Source: JBBRBB01 sp038206235 (lineage in GTDB: Bacteria; Bacteroidota; Bacteroidia; Chitinophagales; Chitinophagaceae). From it: a DNA stretch of 64,000 nucleotides. This document shows positions 26,122-35,139 of the stretch, one piece after another. The notes beneath the pieces were generated by a model. It was not told the origin of the DNA, made no database searches, and was given only the letters and a program-made list of their open reading frames with translations. Each line of letters opens with the position of its first letter. Within the stretch, counting starts at the first letter, position 1. The position numbers and the translations under genes were made by a program. The stretch is from the NCBI GenBank assembly GCA_038206235.1, contig JBBRBB010000004.1, positions 1-64,000 on the forward strand, read 5' to 3'.

Positions 26122-27840
26122 ATGACTCTTTCCGCCAACATTCAAAAACTACCACGCAATTTTTTATCACAAGATTTTAAGGTAACAACATGGGATGCAC
26201 TTGAACCGTACTTTAAAGAACTTTTAGAACGCCCGATACATTCAAAAAGAGAATTAGAAAAATGGCTGGAAGATATTAGTGAGCTGGAAGCAGTTTGCAG
26301 CGAGGATGCCTGCTGGCGGCAAATAAAAATGACCTGCGACACAACTGATAAAACGCTTGAGGAAGCATTCAATTATTTTTGTTTGCAAATACAACCACAC
26401 ATACAACCCTATGCCGATGCACTAAATAAAAAGCTTATCAATTCACCATTCACGCAAGAACTCGATAAAGAAAAATTTTTCACTTACCTGCGCAATGTGC
26501 GTAAGAATATTGAATTATTTCGTGAAGAAAATATTCAGCTGCAGGCAGAGCTTAGTGTAATGCAGCAGCAATATGGCGTTATCGCCGGTAAAATGACGGT
26601 GCATGTGCAGGGGCAGGAATACACGTTGCAACAGGCGTCAAAGTTTTTAGAAAATCCAGACCGCAGCCTGCGTGAAGAAGTTTATAAAAAAATTCAGGAG
26701 AGAAGATTGCAGGATAAACAAGCCATGCATGATTTGTACACGCAACTTATAGACCGCAGAGATAAAGTAGCACACAATGCAGGCTTTGAAAATTACCGCG
26801 ACTACAAATTCGCAGAGCTTGGAAGATTCGATTATACCAAAGAAGATTGTTACCGGTTTCATGAAGCCGTGAAGCTGCACGTGCTGCCGCTGGCAGATAA
26901 AATTCTGCAACAGAAACAAAAGAAATTAGGGATTGATGTGTTGCGCCCATGGGATACTGAAGCCGAACAACAAGGCGTGCAACCACTGCGCCCATTTGAA
27001 ACAGGAAAAGAACTTTTAGAGAAAACGGAAAAATGTTTTACAGAATTAAACCCATTCTTTGCAGATTGTTTAAGACAAATGGATGCCATGCATCACTTCG
27101 ACCTTGAAAGCCGCAAGGGTAAAGCTCCCGGCGGTTATAATTGTCCGCTGGCAGAGAGCGGCGCTCCTTTTATTTTCATGAATGCTGCCGGGCAAATGAG
27201 CGATGTAACAACGATGGTTCACGAAGGTGGTCATGCCATACATTCTTTCTTATCGCATAATCTTGAGCTGAGTGCATTCAAAGAATATCCTATGGAAATT
27301 GCCGAAGTGGCAAGCATGGCAATGGAACTCTTCAGCATGAATCACTGGGAATCTTTTTTCAACAATGAAGATGAATTGAAACGTGCAAAGGAGCATCAGC
27401 TCGAAAGAGTAATCACCATATTTCCGTGGATAGCAACAATAGATAAATTTCAGCATTGGGTATATGAAAACCCAACGCACACCATTGAAGAGAGAACGCA
27501 GAACTGGCTGCGTATACTCAACGAATTCACCGGCAGCGTAGTAGATTACAGTGGTCTCTCTGCATACCGTGAAATCGGCTGGCAGCGTCAACTCCATTTG
27601 TTCGAAGTGCCATTCTACTACATCGAGTATGGCATAGCCCAGCTTGGCGCAATCGGTTTATGGATGCAGTATCGGCAAAACCCGCAGCAGGCAATCAGTA
27701 ATTACATAAATGCCTTAAGCCTCGGCGGCACAAAAACATTGCCGCAGCTTTATGCTGCCGCGGGTTTGCGATTCGATTTTTCCCCCGCACACATACAAAC
27801 ATTAATGGAATTTGTAAACAGCGAAATGGAAAAGTTGTGA
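26122..27840 (+). CDS. M3-family oligoendopeptidase (PepF-like)
   Basis: A 572-residue zinc metallopeptidase with no signal peptide, so probably cytosolic. The zinc and catalytic residues are His367, Glu368 and His371 in MVHEGGHAIHSFLSH; the third ligand is Glu395 in MEIAEVASMAMELF. The N-terminal helical half has the usual oligoendopeptidase F features (SKRELEKWLEDISELEAV, LINSPFTQELDKEKF, DRSLREEVYKKI). Length is normal for the family. It degrades short peptides in the cytosol according to family knowledge. Confidence 0.95.
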   Translation: MTLSANIQKLPRNFLSQDFKVTTWDALEPYFKELLERPIHSKRELEKWLEDISELEAVCSEDACWRQIKMTCDTTDKTLEEAFNYFCLQIQPHIQPYADALNKKLINSPFTQELDKEKFFTYLRNVRKNIELFREENIQLQAELSVMQQQYGVIAGKMTVHVQGQEYTLQQASKFLENPDRSLREEVYKKIQERRLQDKQAMHDLYTQLIDRRDKVAHNAGFENYRDYKFAELGRFDYTKEDCYRFHEAVKLHVLPLADKILQQKQKKLGIDVLRPWDTEAEQQGVQPLRPFETGKELLEKTEKCFTELNPFFADCLRQMDAMHHFDLESRKGKAPGGYNCPLAESGAPFIFMNAAGQMSDVTTMVHEGGHAIHSFLSHNLELSAFKEYPMEIAEVASMAMELFSMNHWESFFNNEDELKRAKEHQLERVITIFPWIATIDKFQHWVYENPTHTIEERTQNWLRILNEFTGSVVDYSGLSAYREIGWQRQLHLFEVPFYYIEYGIAQLGAIGLWMQYRQNPQQAISNYINALSLGGTKTLPQLYAAAGLRFDFSPAHIQTLMEFVNSEMEKL

Positions 27841-28161
27841 ACGTCATTTGCGGGTCATTTTCTTTAGGTAAAAGGTACGAAAAACAATATGAGAAGTTTC
27901 AAAAAGATCATTTGATTAAATTAATCATTTTATTTTTATCGTGAAGGTTGAATAAATAATAATTTGAGCATTGTATTTTACGATGTTGCAGGAATCTCAA
28001 AAAATTAAATCGCTTACATTTGCCATTTAGCTGAACGGTTGTTGGATAATCGTTTATTGGAATATGCACTTAAAACTCAGGAAACTTCAGAAAGAGATAA
28101 AGCATGTAAATGCACGTGCCTTGCTTTAATTCGTATTATTAAAAATCTTTAATTGCTACTC
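27841..28161. other. Intergenic region, no supported gene
   Basis: About 320 bases without a start-to-stop gene. On the plus strand a startless frame ends at about 28154 and reads AERLLDNRLLEYALKTQ and then CLALIRIIKNL. It looks like a protein relic but cannot be named. Confidence 0.25.
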
Positions 28162-28303
28162 CTAAATCGTAAAATGCTCCAGGTCGCCTATAAATCTTAT
28201 TAAGGAATTTAAAGCGAAAATCAACAATGCGTACCCGCTGCTTCTTTCAAGGGCAAGCCTGGCGATTTCTTTTAAATCGAATGAAAGCAATGCATCAGCC
28301 CAT
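28162..28303 (-). other. Out-of-frame C-terminal extension of the TPR protein
   Basis: Just past the TGA of the TPR gene, the minus strand stays open in a shifted frame for about 47 codons to TAG at 28162-28164 (EWADALLSFDLKEIARLALE ... NSLIRFIGDLEHFTI). Removing one A from the A7 run before the stop changes FKKRKKF to FKKEKSFEWADALLSFDLKE and joins the two. The sequence looks like real helical protein, so the original C-terminus was probably here. Confidence 0.5.
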
Positions 28304-29725
28304 TCAAAACTTTTTTCTTTTTTTAAATTTCATGAGCATCTCTGCAACCTGCATGTTTTGAATAATCGCAGGATATAATCTGATAAGCTTTTTAATTAAC
28401 CGGGGCGCTCTGTTTAATCCATATTCCAACTGCAAAAGACCTTCTTTTATTTTACCCGTTGCAATTAGTGCAACGCTATACAAAAAATAAAAAAAAGGTT
28501 TATATTCCGTAGCTTTTAACGCTGCAAGGCATTGCTGTTTTGCTTCTTCAAAATATTCTGCTTTGTACAGGCATCCTATCAGTGATTCCCATGCTTTTAC
28601 ATTTTTAGGTTTGCTATGCACCACTACGCCAAAGTATTGAATGGCTTCCTTGTATCTGTATAATTGCATAGCACAATCACCCAAAGCAAGATTATATTCA
28701 GGAACACTGCGGTGAATACGCATTGCATTCTCTAATTGTTTTATAGCATACTCCCATTGATTTTCCCTCATATAAGTAAGGGCGATTTTATAAATAATCT
28801 TACTATTTTCAGGATTCATGTGCGAGGCTTTGCGATAATTAAATCTTGCAGGCGCAAGTTTGCCTAAACGGAAATAACAATGTCCTATGGCCTCATAAAT
28901 AACTTGTTCAGGCCGGGTAAGCTCAAGCACTTTTTCAAGAACTTCAATGGCATCTTTGTATTTGCGCAGCCTGATATAAGCATCGCCCATATTTCTATAC
29001 GCATAGTCAAACTTTTCATCAATCACAACAGCATATTGATAGGCATCAATCGCTTTCTCATACAATTTTAATCCCTGAAAAGCTGCACCCAGGTTAAACC
29101 ATGCGAGTTCATTGTAAGGATGGTTGTCAATTATTTTTTGATGCAGTCTTATACTTTCCTCATTGCGCCGGGTAAAATCTGTCCAGAAACAAATTTTATA
29201 CAAGGCTTCCTCGTTTACAGGGTCATGTTCTAAAATTAGCTGCAGGCAATCGAACACTTTATCGAATTCTTCATAATCATCATATACATCTGCCAGCTCA
29301 AATAAAAGTTCAAGCTTTTCTTCGCCTTCGAATAGCAGAAGAGCTTCTTCGAGTAATTCAACGGCAACAGGCTGCATATCCAATGCGAGTAACGCATCAA
29401 TTTTTAAAATGTAGATATTGATATTCGTTCTGTCGTACAAAATTGCTTGTTCCAATATGCTTAAGGCGTCCCGGTAGTGGCGCAATGCTATAAGAAGATC
29501 CGCTTTTTTTACAAGCAGTTCAGATGAAAATGGAAAGTACTCAAGACCGGTTTCCGCTGCTTCAAGTGCTTTATTCAAATCCGCTTTTTCATCGAAATAA
29601 TCAATTATTTTTTCGAATGAATCTTCTTCAAGATAGCATGATGTTTTCCCTGAACGCAGATTATTATACTGTTGCAAAAGCTCTTGCAATTCTTCCTTAT
29701 TATCATGCGGGAAATTTTCCTTCAT
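28304..29725 (-). CDS. TPR-repeat protein
   Basis: A 473-residue cytosolic protein made almost wholly of tandem TPR units (about twelve), for example LAWFNLGAAFQGLKLYEKAI, YAYRNMGDAYIRLRKYKDAI and KIIYKIALTYMRENQWEYAI. There is no signal peptide or membrane helix. TPR solenoids hold protein partners; the family is common in Bacteroidota and the partner is unknown. The annotated stop lies right after an A-rich run, and the continuation in another frame suggests the true end is about 47 residues further on. Confidence 0.85.
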   Translation of the reverse strand: MKENFPHDNKEELQELLQQYNNLRSGKTSCYLEEDSFEKIIDYFDEKADLNKALEAAETGLEYFPFSSELLVKKADLLIALRHYRDALSILEQAILYDRTNINIYILKIDALLALDMQPVAVELLEEALLLFEGEEKLELLFELADVYDDYEEFDKVFDCLQLILEHDPVNEEALYKICFWTDFTRRNEESIRLHQKIIDNHPYNELAWFNLGAAFQGLKLYEKAIDAYQYAVVIDEKFDYAYRNMGDAYIRLRKYKDAIEVLEKVLELTRPEQVIYEAIGHCYFRLGKLAPARFNYRKASHMNPENSKIIYKIALTYMRENQWEYAIKQLENAMRIHRSVPEYNLALGDCAMQLYRYKEAIQYFGVVVHSKPKNVKAWESLIGCLYKAEYFEEAKQQCLAALKATEYKPFFYFLYSVALIATGKIKEGLLQLEYGLNRAPRLIKKLIRLYPAIIQNMQVAEMLMKFKKRKKF

Positions 29726-29821
29726 AGTTTTGGATTGGTTAGCGAAAGGTAAACACGAAAAATAAAATTTCCAAGTTTGTGTAACATTTTGAAGAGAAAA
29801 GCGTTAATAAATTAATAGAAT

Positions 29822-29856
29822 TTTGTTAAAGGCGTTACAAAAAAATTGTATATTTG
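29822..29856 (+). promoter_or_regulatory. Bacteroidota-type promoter for the small secreted protein
   Basis: TTTG at 29822-29825 is followed, 23 bases on, by TATATTTG at 29849-29856, a match to the TTTG / TAnnTTTG promoter of this phylum. The start codon lies 15 bases after the -7 element, so the 5' leader would be short. The spacer is at the long end of the range. Confidence 0.55.
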
Positions 29857-29871
29857 TTCTGAAATTTTGAA

Positions 29872-30222
29872 ATGAAAAAAAACTTACCATATATAAAATT
29901 ATTACTTACACTCACTTCAATGCTGGTATTGAATGCAGGCTTCGGTTCCTTTATTGGGTCAAGACATGCAATTGATGATGATGATAAATTCAGCCTGAAA
30001 AATCTTAGCAAGTACAAAAAAAATTATTCATTGTCATCTATCCGGCTCTCTCAATTTCAGTTTATGGGCTCGCAGGATATTTTTCAGCAAAAAACCAATA
30101 ATTCTGTTCAAATGCAGTCTATGTTAAGGTTGCAAAAAGGCAATACTACTTATATTTATCCTTATAAACATACTGTAAAAATTCCTAAGTTTAAAACACC
30201 AACGCCTTCACCCTTTCATTAA
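29872..30222 (+). CDS. Small secreted protein of unknown function
   Basis: A 116-residue protein with a signal peptide (about residues 1-25, LLLTLTSMLVLNAGFGS) and no membrane segment after it. The mature part has an acidic DDDD patch near residue 37, many Ser, Tyr and Lys residues and a proline-rich end (KTPTPSPFH). No family is recognised. It has its own promoter and lies divergent to the TPR gene. Confidence 0.7.
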   Translation: MKKNLPYIKLLLTLTSMLVLNAGFGSFIGSRHAIDDDDKFSLKNLSKYKKNYSLSSIRLSQFQFMGSQDIFQQKTNNSVQMQSMLRLQKGNTTYIYPYKHTVKIPKFKTPTPSPFH

Positions 30223-30262
30223 TTGCTGCCCTTTTTCACTAATTTTTATTCCGAGAATTATC

Positions 30263-30682
30263 TTAACCATCTTCCAAAAATCTTGCTTTTACATCTGACG
30301 CAGGCATCATGCATGAATCTTTTTTCCCAAACCATTTATAGCGGTTTTTTGCAATCCATTTGTAAATCGTATTGCTGATGAAGGCAGGAAAAATATTCAA
30401 TGCATATAATGCTTTTGCAGGCCAATCTAAATATTTTGAAATCCGTAAAGCAGCAGATGCATAAGTATATGCCTTATTATTTTCTATCAATACTACACTA
30501 TCAACTTCATCCGGAATTACATACTGTTTTTTAAGTTGCTTTCCAATATCACTCTGCAAAGGTGTAAAATGCAGTTTGCTTTTTTTATCGTGCCGTATGG
30601 AAAAGTTCACCATTGCATTGCAATAATTGCAAACCCCATCAAAGAGAACAAGCGGCTGTTGTATTCCATTAACTTCAGACAT
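30263..30682 (-). CDS. DCC-family (DUF393) thiol-disulfide oxidoreductase-like protein
   Basis: A 139-residue protein of the DCC family, named after the motif DxxCxxC, seen here as Asp15, Cys18 and Cys21 in LFDGVCNYC. The family has a thioredoxin-like fold; the rest is typical (LHFTPLQSDIGKQ, VDSVVLIENNKAYTYASAAL, YKWIAKNRYKWFGKKDSCM). The redox activity is inferred. It lies 32 bases after the stop of the yebC gene on the same strand and may be cotranscribed. Confidence 0.9.
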   Translation of the reverse strand: MSEVNGIQQPLVLFDGVCNYCNAMVNFSIRHDKKSKLHFTPLQSDIGKQLKKQYVIPDEVDSVVLIENNKAYTYASAALRISKYLDWPAKALYALNIFPAFISNTIYKWIAKNRYKWFGKKDSCMMPASDVKARFLEDG

Positions 30683-30714
30683 TAAAAAAAAAATTTAAAC
30701 AGCAGTCAAGACTT

Positions 30715-31455
30715 TTATCCCATATTATGAAACACTTTGCTTACATCTTCGTCCTGCTCTAAACGTTCTAGTAATTTACTTACATCTTCTGCCTCTGCAT
30801 CATTTACAGGAACAGCGGTTGTGGGTATCCATTCCAGTTCTGCGCTTACAGGTGTAATGCCTTTATCTTCCAAAGCTTTCTGCATTTTCCCAAAATCATT
30901 AAAAGCGCTTCGCAAAACGATAATTTTATCCGCAGGATGCTGTGCATTTCCGTTATCATCAGTGCTTTCGCCCATTTCTTCCAATCCAAAGTCTATCAAT
31001 TCAAATTCTAATTCATCTATATTTAATCCCTCCGGTTTTAATTTAAAAACTCCCATTTTTTTAAATTGAAAGCTAACACTGCCGCTGTTGCTTAAAGTTC
31101 CTCCGCCTTTATTAAAATGACTTTTTACATTCGCCACTGTACGCACATGATTATCAGTTGCTGTTTCTACCAATATTGCCACACTATGCGGTCCGTAACC
31201 TTCGTATAATATCTCCTCATAATTTTCCATCTCCTTTCCCTGCGCTCTTTTAATAGCCGCATCAATACGGTCTTTTGGCATATTTACACTCTTGGCATTT
31301 TGTATGCAACGCCTGAGAGCAGGATTTATTGAAGGCTCTGGCCCTCCTGCTTTTACAGCAATGGCTATGTCTTTTCCTATGCGGCTGAATTGCTTGGCCA
31401 TTCTGTCCCACCGGGCAAACATGGTGGCTTTTCTAACCTCGAAAATTCTTCCCAT
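30715..31455 (-). CDS. yebC: YebC/PmpR-family regulator
   Basis: A 246-residue cytosolic protein with the typical YebC start (MGRIFEVRKATMFARWDRMA) and the conserved segments RRCIQNAKSVNMPKDRIDAA, EEILYEGYGPHSVAILVE and LSNSGSVSFQFKKMGVF. YebC proteins bind DNA as regulators in some species and more recently have been linked to translation of proline-rich stretches. Which role applies here cannot be seen. A TATCTTTG promoter element lies 21 bases upstream. Confidence 0.95.
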   Translation of the reverse strand: MGRIFEVRKATMFARWDRMAKQFSRIGKDIAIAVKAGGPEPSINPALRRCIQNAKSVNMPKDRIDAAIKRAQGKEMENYEEILYEGYGPHSVAILVETATDNHVRTVANVKSHFNKGGGTLSNSGSVSFQFKKMGVFKLKPEGLNIDELEFELIDFGLEEMGESTDDNGNAQHPADKIIVLRSAFNDFGKMQKALEDKGITPVSAELEWIPTTAVPVNDAEAEDVSKLLERLEQDEDVSKVFHNMG

Positions 31456-31475
31456 AAATTATTTTGTGTGGGGAG

Positions 31476-31483
31476 CAAAGATA
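31476..31483 (-). promoter_or_regulatory. -7 promoter element for yebC
   Basis: On the minus strand TATCTTTG matches TAnnTTTG exactly, with 20 bases between it and the ATG at 31455. The -33 element is not clear. Confidence 0.55.
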
Positions 31484-31580
31484 ATGCGGATGTGCAGATG
31501 CATGAAAGTGCATATATGCAAATGATGAAATGTAAAATGATTATAAGAAAATCATATTAATAAGCAGCATTTAATTATTA

Positions 31581-32186
31581 TTGTTTCTTTTGCCGATGCA
31601 ATTGTTACCACCTTTAATACAAAAAAATGATAAGCAGGCTAAATGGCTTATCGGTATTTTCTCTTTTGTGGTCTTTAGCGCTGTTGCAATTTTAGGTAAT
31701 TATAAATTGAATATTGATGCAGGGTTTGATGTACACATTTTAGCAAAGGCTAATGCTTTTATCAATTCCCTCATTGCTGTATTCCTGCTGGCTGCACTCG
31801 CAGCAGTTAAAAAAAGAAAATATCAACTGCATAGAAATTTAATGTTTGTTGCCTTGGGTCTCTCTGTAATTTTTCTTCTTTCATACATTGCACATCACTT
31901 GCTTGCAGGCGAAGCCGTTTTCGGTGATAGTAATCATGATGGAATTTTGAGTGATGATGAGCGTTTGGCTGCAGGTAATTTCCGCATTGTGTATCTTATT
32001 ATTCTTGCAACACATATTTTGCTTGCGGCGATAATTCTTCCTTTTATTTTATTTACTGCATATCGCGGATTAACAGCGGAATTTGAACTGCACAAAAAAC
32101 TCTCGAGATATACATGGCCTTTGTGGCTCTATGTTGCAGTTACAGGACCGATTGTGTATTTGATGATAAGCCCGTATTACAGGTAG
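31581..32186 (+). CDS. DUF420 membrane protein with an EF-hand-like loop
   Basis: A 201-residue membrane protein of the DUF420 family with five predicted membrane helices (about 22-40, 56-76, 84-108, 135-160 and 175-195). Family members are often found near cytochrome oxidase genes and share His residues, here in YIAHHLLAGE and ILATHILLAAII. Between helices 3 and 4 it has DSNHDGILSDDE, a good match to the 12-residue calcium-binding EF-hand loop (Asp, Asn, Asp, Gly, hydrophobic, Glu at the expected positions). Calcium binding is inference. Confidence 0.85.
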   Translation: MFLLPMQLLPPLIQKNDKQAKWLIGIFSFVVFSAVAILGNYKLNIDAGFDVHILAKANAFINSLIAVFLLAALAAVKKRKYQLHRNLMFVALGLSVIFLLSYIAHHLLAGEAVFGDSNHDGILSDDERLAAGNFRIVYLIILATHILLAAIILPFILFTAYRGLTAEFELHKKLSRYTWPLWLYVAVTGPIVYLMISPYYR

Positions 32187-32202
32187 TTTAATAATTTTAA
32201 AC

Positions 32203-32244
32203 CTGAAAAAAAACCTCACAAGTTTATTTAAACCTGTGAGGTTT
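32203..32244 (-). terminator. Terminator for the TonB receptor gene
   Basis: AAACCTCACA (32211-32220) pairs perfectly with TGTGAGGTTT (32235-32244). On the minus strand the hairpin is followed by a run of T, so it ends transcription of the receptor gene. It may slow plus-strand transcription from the DUF420 gene too. Confidence 0.8.
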
Positions 32245-32260
32245 GAATAATAATAAAGAG

Positions 32261-34489
32261 CTAAAAGAAAACAGCCACTTTTACCCTTACAAAAAATGGT
32301 ATGCCGGGTGTAAAATCCAATTCTGTTACTGATGCAGGCTCACCTAATAATCTTGACTCAGTTGCAAACTGCGCTTCGTTCCATTTCACATTAAAGATAT
32401 TTTCGAAAGCCAACCCAACCTCGAATTTTGGTTTTGTATAATTAACAGAACCGTCCGTTATAAAATAGCCCTTGGCAATAATGGAATTGTCTTCATTGGC
32501 TGACCTGTTTGCAATATACCTGTAAGTAAGGCTGCCATTAATCCCATATTTTCTTTTATAAAATATGCCACCTGTACTGGTAGTAGTGGGTGCCAGACCA
32601 ATAAAATTATGTCCTTTGGCTACATTAAGCGCCCTTGGCTTGGTAAAATTTATATTTGCATTTGCGAACAGGACATTAGAGAATTGATAACGGGCAATAA
32701 TATCAATACCATTTCTTACAGATGCCCCACTTGGTTCAACATTGGCATCATCGCCATTATACACAAATTCCTGTTGCAGGTATAAATACCAAGCTGCAAC
32801 ATTTAGTAACAATTTGTCTGTAGGCTTTAAAATAATTCCAAGGTCAGCACCATAAGCAGCAGGCAAAATCTGGTAGCCATTATTGGCGACTACAACACGG
32901 GTATCATTTGAATGAAAGCCTTTGCCGCCCTTAACATACAATTGAACTTTCGGATTAAATGTGTACTGAATATTCAGTTTGGGGCTTACAATGCTTTTTC
33001 CCTGAGCAGGTTGTTGCGCACCTAATTCATACAAATAAGTAAAGTGAAGATAATCAAACCGTACACCTGCATCAATAGACCAATTACCACTGTTGATTTG
33101 TTCCTGTATATAACCATAAGCATTTAATTCTTTAATTTTTCCAAGATTAATGTAATTTAAAAACTGACGTTTTTCCACATGAACAAGTGTTGTACTGTCA
33201 GTTGCATCATATCGAAAACCCGCACCATAAGTAGAGTTCAACGACCACTTATTAAAAAAGTATTTATGATTTAATTTAGATGAGTACCCAAACATATTGC
33301 GGCTTTCTGCCTGGTTAATTTCATCACCATGCACAGAATCTATTAAAAAGAAAGTAAAGTCAGAATAAAGGCTGAAAATATTTTTTGTGTAATATGCCTG
33401 GTTTTCCCATGTAGTACCATTCATGAATGTGTGGGCAAGAATAATATTCGCATTATATCTTTGTGTATGCCCGCCTTCAAAAGGATCAAGCGAACCGAAA
33501 CGGTCAATCAAACCCTCCTCGACAGCTCTTGTTGGAATTTGTCCGGATGCATCCCATTTACTTTTAAAGCCCGATAAAGAAGCAGTTAATTGAGTATTAG
33601 ATAATATTGCAAGATTGTATTTTCCAAAAACATTAAAGCGATTAAAATTCTGCTGGTTATCAGTTGCGCCATTTGTATAATAAAATTCTCCGGCAAGGTA
33701 AGCGCTTTGTTTGTCTTTATTCTTTTTCAAAAGGTCAATCATAGCAAGTGTGCGATAAGTATCGAACAGGCCCGCTTCAACTTGTACACGGCTTTGGGGA
33801 ATGTTGTTGTAGGTGCTAAAATTTACATATCCGGCCGTATTCAAATTACCATGTTGCGCATAATAGGGTCCGGTACCAAAATCAATGTTATTAACTGTTT
33901 CAGGAATTATGAAATGTGAATCAGCATATCCCTGTCCGTGTGCATGAGAAACCATATTAACAGGCAATCCATCAACACTTACTGCTATATCTGTTCCATG
34001 GTCGCAATCAAATCCGCGTAAAAATATCTGTTCAGCTTTACCGCCACCAGCGTGTTGGGCAACAAATAATCCAGGCACAAGCCTCATTAATTCCTGGGTG
34101 TTTCTAACCGGTTTTAAATCCAGATCTATTTTAGCAAGAGAACTAAATTTTGTAATATTATTGCTTTGCAAAACAACTACATCTTTTAAATTAACTACAT
34201 CGGTTTGCAGTTCTATTTTAATTTCTTTCTTTCCGGCTATATTAATACTGATTGATTTGTAACCGATGTACGATGCAGTTAGCATTGCATTATCTGAACT
34301 GACTTTAATAGAAAAATTACCATATTGGTCAGTAAGAGTTTTTACATTGGTATTGCCTTCTGTCTGCACATTAGCCGCTTCTAAGGGCTGGCGGCTTACT
34401 GCATCAACAATTTTTCCTGTAATTAATGTTTGTGATATAGTGCAAAATGAAAATAACAGCGCTATTATTACTAATAGAGATTTGTTCAT
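32261..34489 (-). CDS. TonB-dependent outer membrane receptor
   Basis: A 742-residue outer membrane protein. It has a signal peptide (1-20), a carboxypeptidase-regulatory-like beta-sandwich (about 21-105, ITGKIVDAVSRQPLEAANV), a plug domain (about 115-225, with TQELMRLVPGLFVAQHAGGG and FLRGFDCDHGTDIAVSVDG) and a 22-strand barrel ending in an aromatic residue (VKVAVFF). It takes up a ligand with energy from TonB/ExbBD. The substrate is not readable. The small secreted protein encoded upstream on the same strand has His-rich features seen near metal-related receptors, so metal or metal-chelate uptake is a guess. Confidence 0.93.
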   Translation of the reverse strand: MNKSLLVIIALLFSFCTISQTLITGKIVDAVSRQPLEAANVQTEGNTNVKTLTDQYGNFSIKVSSDNAMLTASYIGYKSISINIAGKKEIKIELQTDVVNLKDVVVLQSNNITKFSSLAKIDLDLKPVRNTQELMRLVPGLFVAQHAGGGKAEQIFLRGFDCDHGTDIAVSVDGLPVNMVSHAHGQGYADSHFIIPETVNNIDFGTGPYYAQHGNLNTAGYVNFSTYNNIPQSRVQVEAGLFDTYRTLAMIDLLKKNKDKQSAYLAGEFYYTNGATDNQQNFNRFNVFGKYNLAILSNTQLTASLSGFKSKWDASGQIPTRAVEEGLIDRFGSLDPFEGGHTQRYNANIILAHTFMNGTTWENQAYYTKNIFSLYSDFTFFLIDSVHGDEINQAESRNMFGYSSKLNHKYFFNKWSLNSTYGAGFRYDATDSTTLVHVEKRQFLNYINLGKIKELNAYGYIQEQINSGNWSIDAGVRFDYLHFTYLYELGAQQPAQGKSIVSPKLNIQYTFNPKVQLYVKGGKGFHSNDTRVVVANNGYQILPAAYGADLGIILKPTDKLLLNVAAWYLYLQQEFVYNGDDANVEPSGASVRNGIDIIARYQFSNVLFANANINFTKPRALNVAKGHNFIGLAPTTTSTGGIFYKRKYGINGSLTYRYIANRSANEDNSIIAKGYFITDGSVNYTKPKFEVGLAFENIFNVKWNEAQFATESRLLGEPASVTELDFTPGIPFFVRVKVAVFF

Positions 34490-34621
34490 AAATGTTTATT
34501 TTTTCTGATAAAAAATTAATGCAGGCAATTTTGTGAATTGGGAAACAGGATAAGATTACTGCCCTGTTGCTCAGTTCAACAATTTGTGCCTCTGAAAGTT
34601 TTAATGAAATGATGTCTTTTA

Positions 34622-34990
34622 TCAGGAAAATTTTGGAGGAGGAATTTGCTTTGCAATAAAAATAGCGGAAAGTGTATAATTTTTAAAAACAGGGTAACTT
34701 TTATTAAAGCTGTTTAAAGAAAAATCAAACGTGCATTCATCTTCCGGAACGTGAACAGGAATTTGTTCTTCTGATTTTACCGTGTTTTGATTTTTACTGT
34801 TATCATTATCAGAACCTTCGGTAGCTAATTCTGTTTCCAGGTGATTGTTCCCATATTTTGCATGTACAGTAGCTATATGAATTGCATCAGCAAACGTATG
34901 AGACAGCGCATCACTGATAATGGGTATTGCCGGTTTAAATACTACCGTAAGATAAAGTAACATCAGATAATATGCAGTTGGAAATCTCAT
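34622..34990 (-). CDS. Small exported protein upstream of the TonB receptor
   Basis: A 122-residue protein with an N-terminal hydrophobic segment (about residues 5-25). The conserved-looking middle is SDALSHTFADAIHIATVHAK followed by YGNNH, with several His residues spaced like a metal site. An acidic, Ser/Asn-rich linker follows, and the end is proline-rich (IPPPKF). Similar small ORFs are found next to TonB receptors in related bacteria. It is 132 bases from the receptor and on the same strand. The role is unknown; a periplasmic metal-binding partner is one possibility. Confidence 0.65.
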   Translation of the reverse strand: MRFPTAYYLMLLYLTVVFKPAIPIISDALSHTFADAIHIATVHAKYGNNHLETELATEGSDNDNSKNQNTVKSEEQIPVHVPEDECTFDFSLNSFNKSYPVFKNYTLSAIFIAKQIPPPKFS

Positions 34991-35127
34991 TGGCTGTTAC
35001 GGAGTAAGCTAAGCGTAAAGGAACAGTTTGGTTATATACGATTCAACTTTCAGAACGGTTTTATTATAATACAAAGAGCTTGATTAAGTTCTGCTGGTCA
35101 TAATAATTCTCTCTAAAAAACTTACAG

Positions 35128-35135
35128 TAATTTTG
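35128..35135 (+). promoter_or_regulatory. -7 element placing a near-leaderless start
   Basis: TAATTTTG matches TAnnTTTG. Only four bases separate it from the ATG at 35140, so transcription should start at or next to the start codon. Confidence 0.5.
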
Positions 35136-35139
35136 TGCT

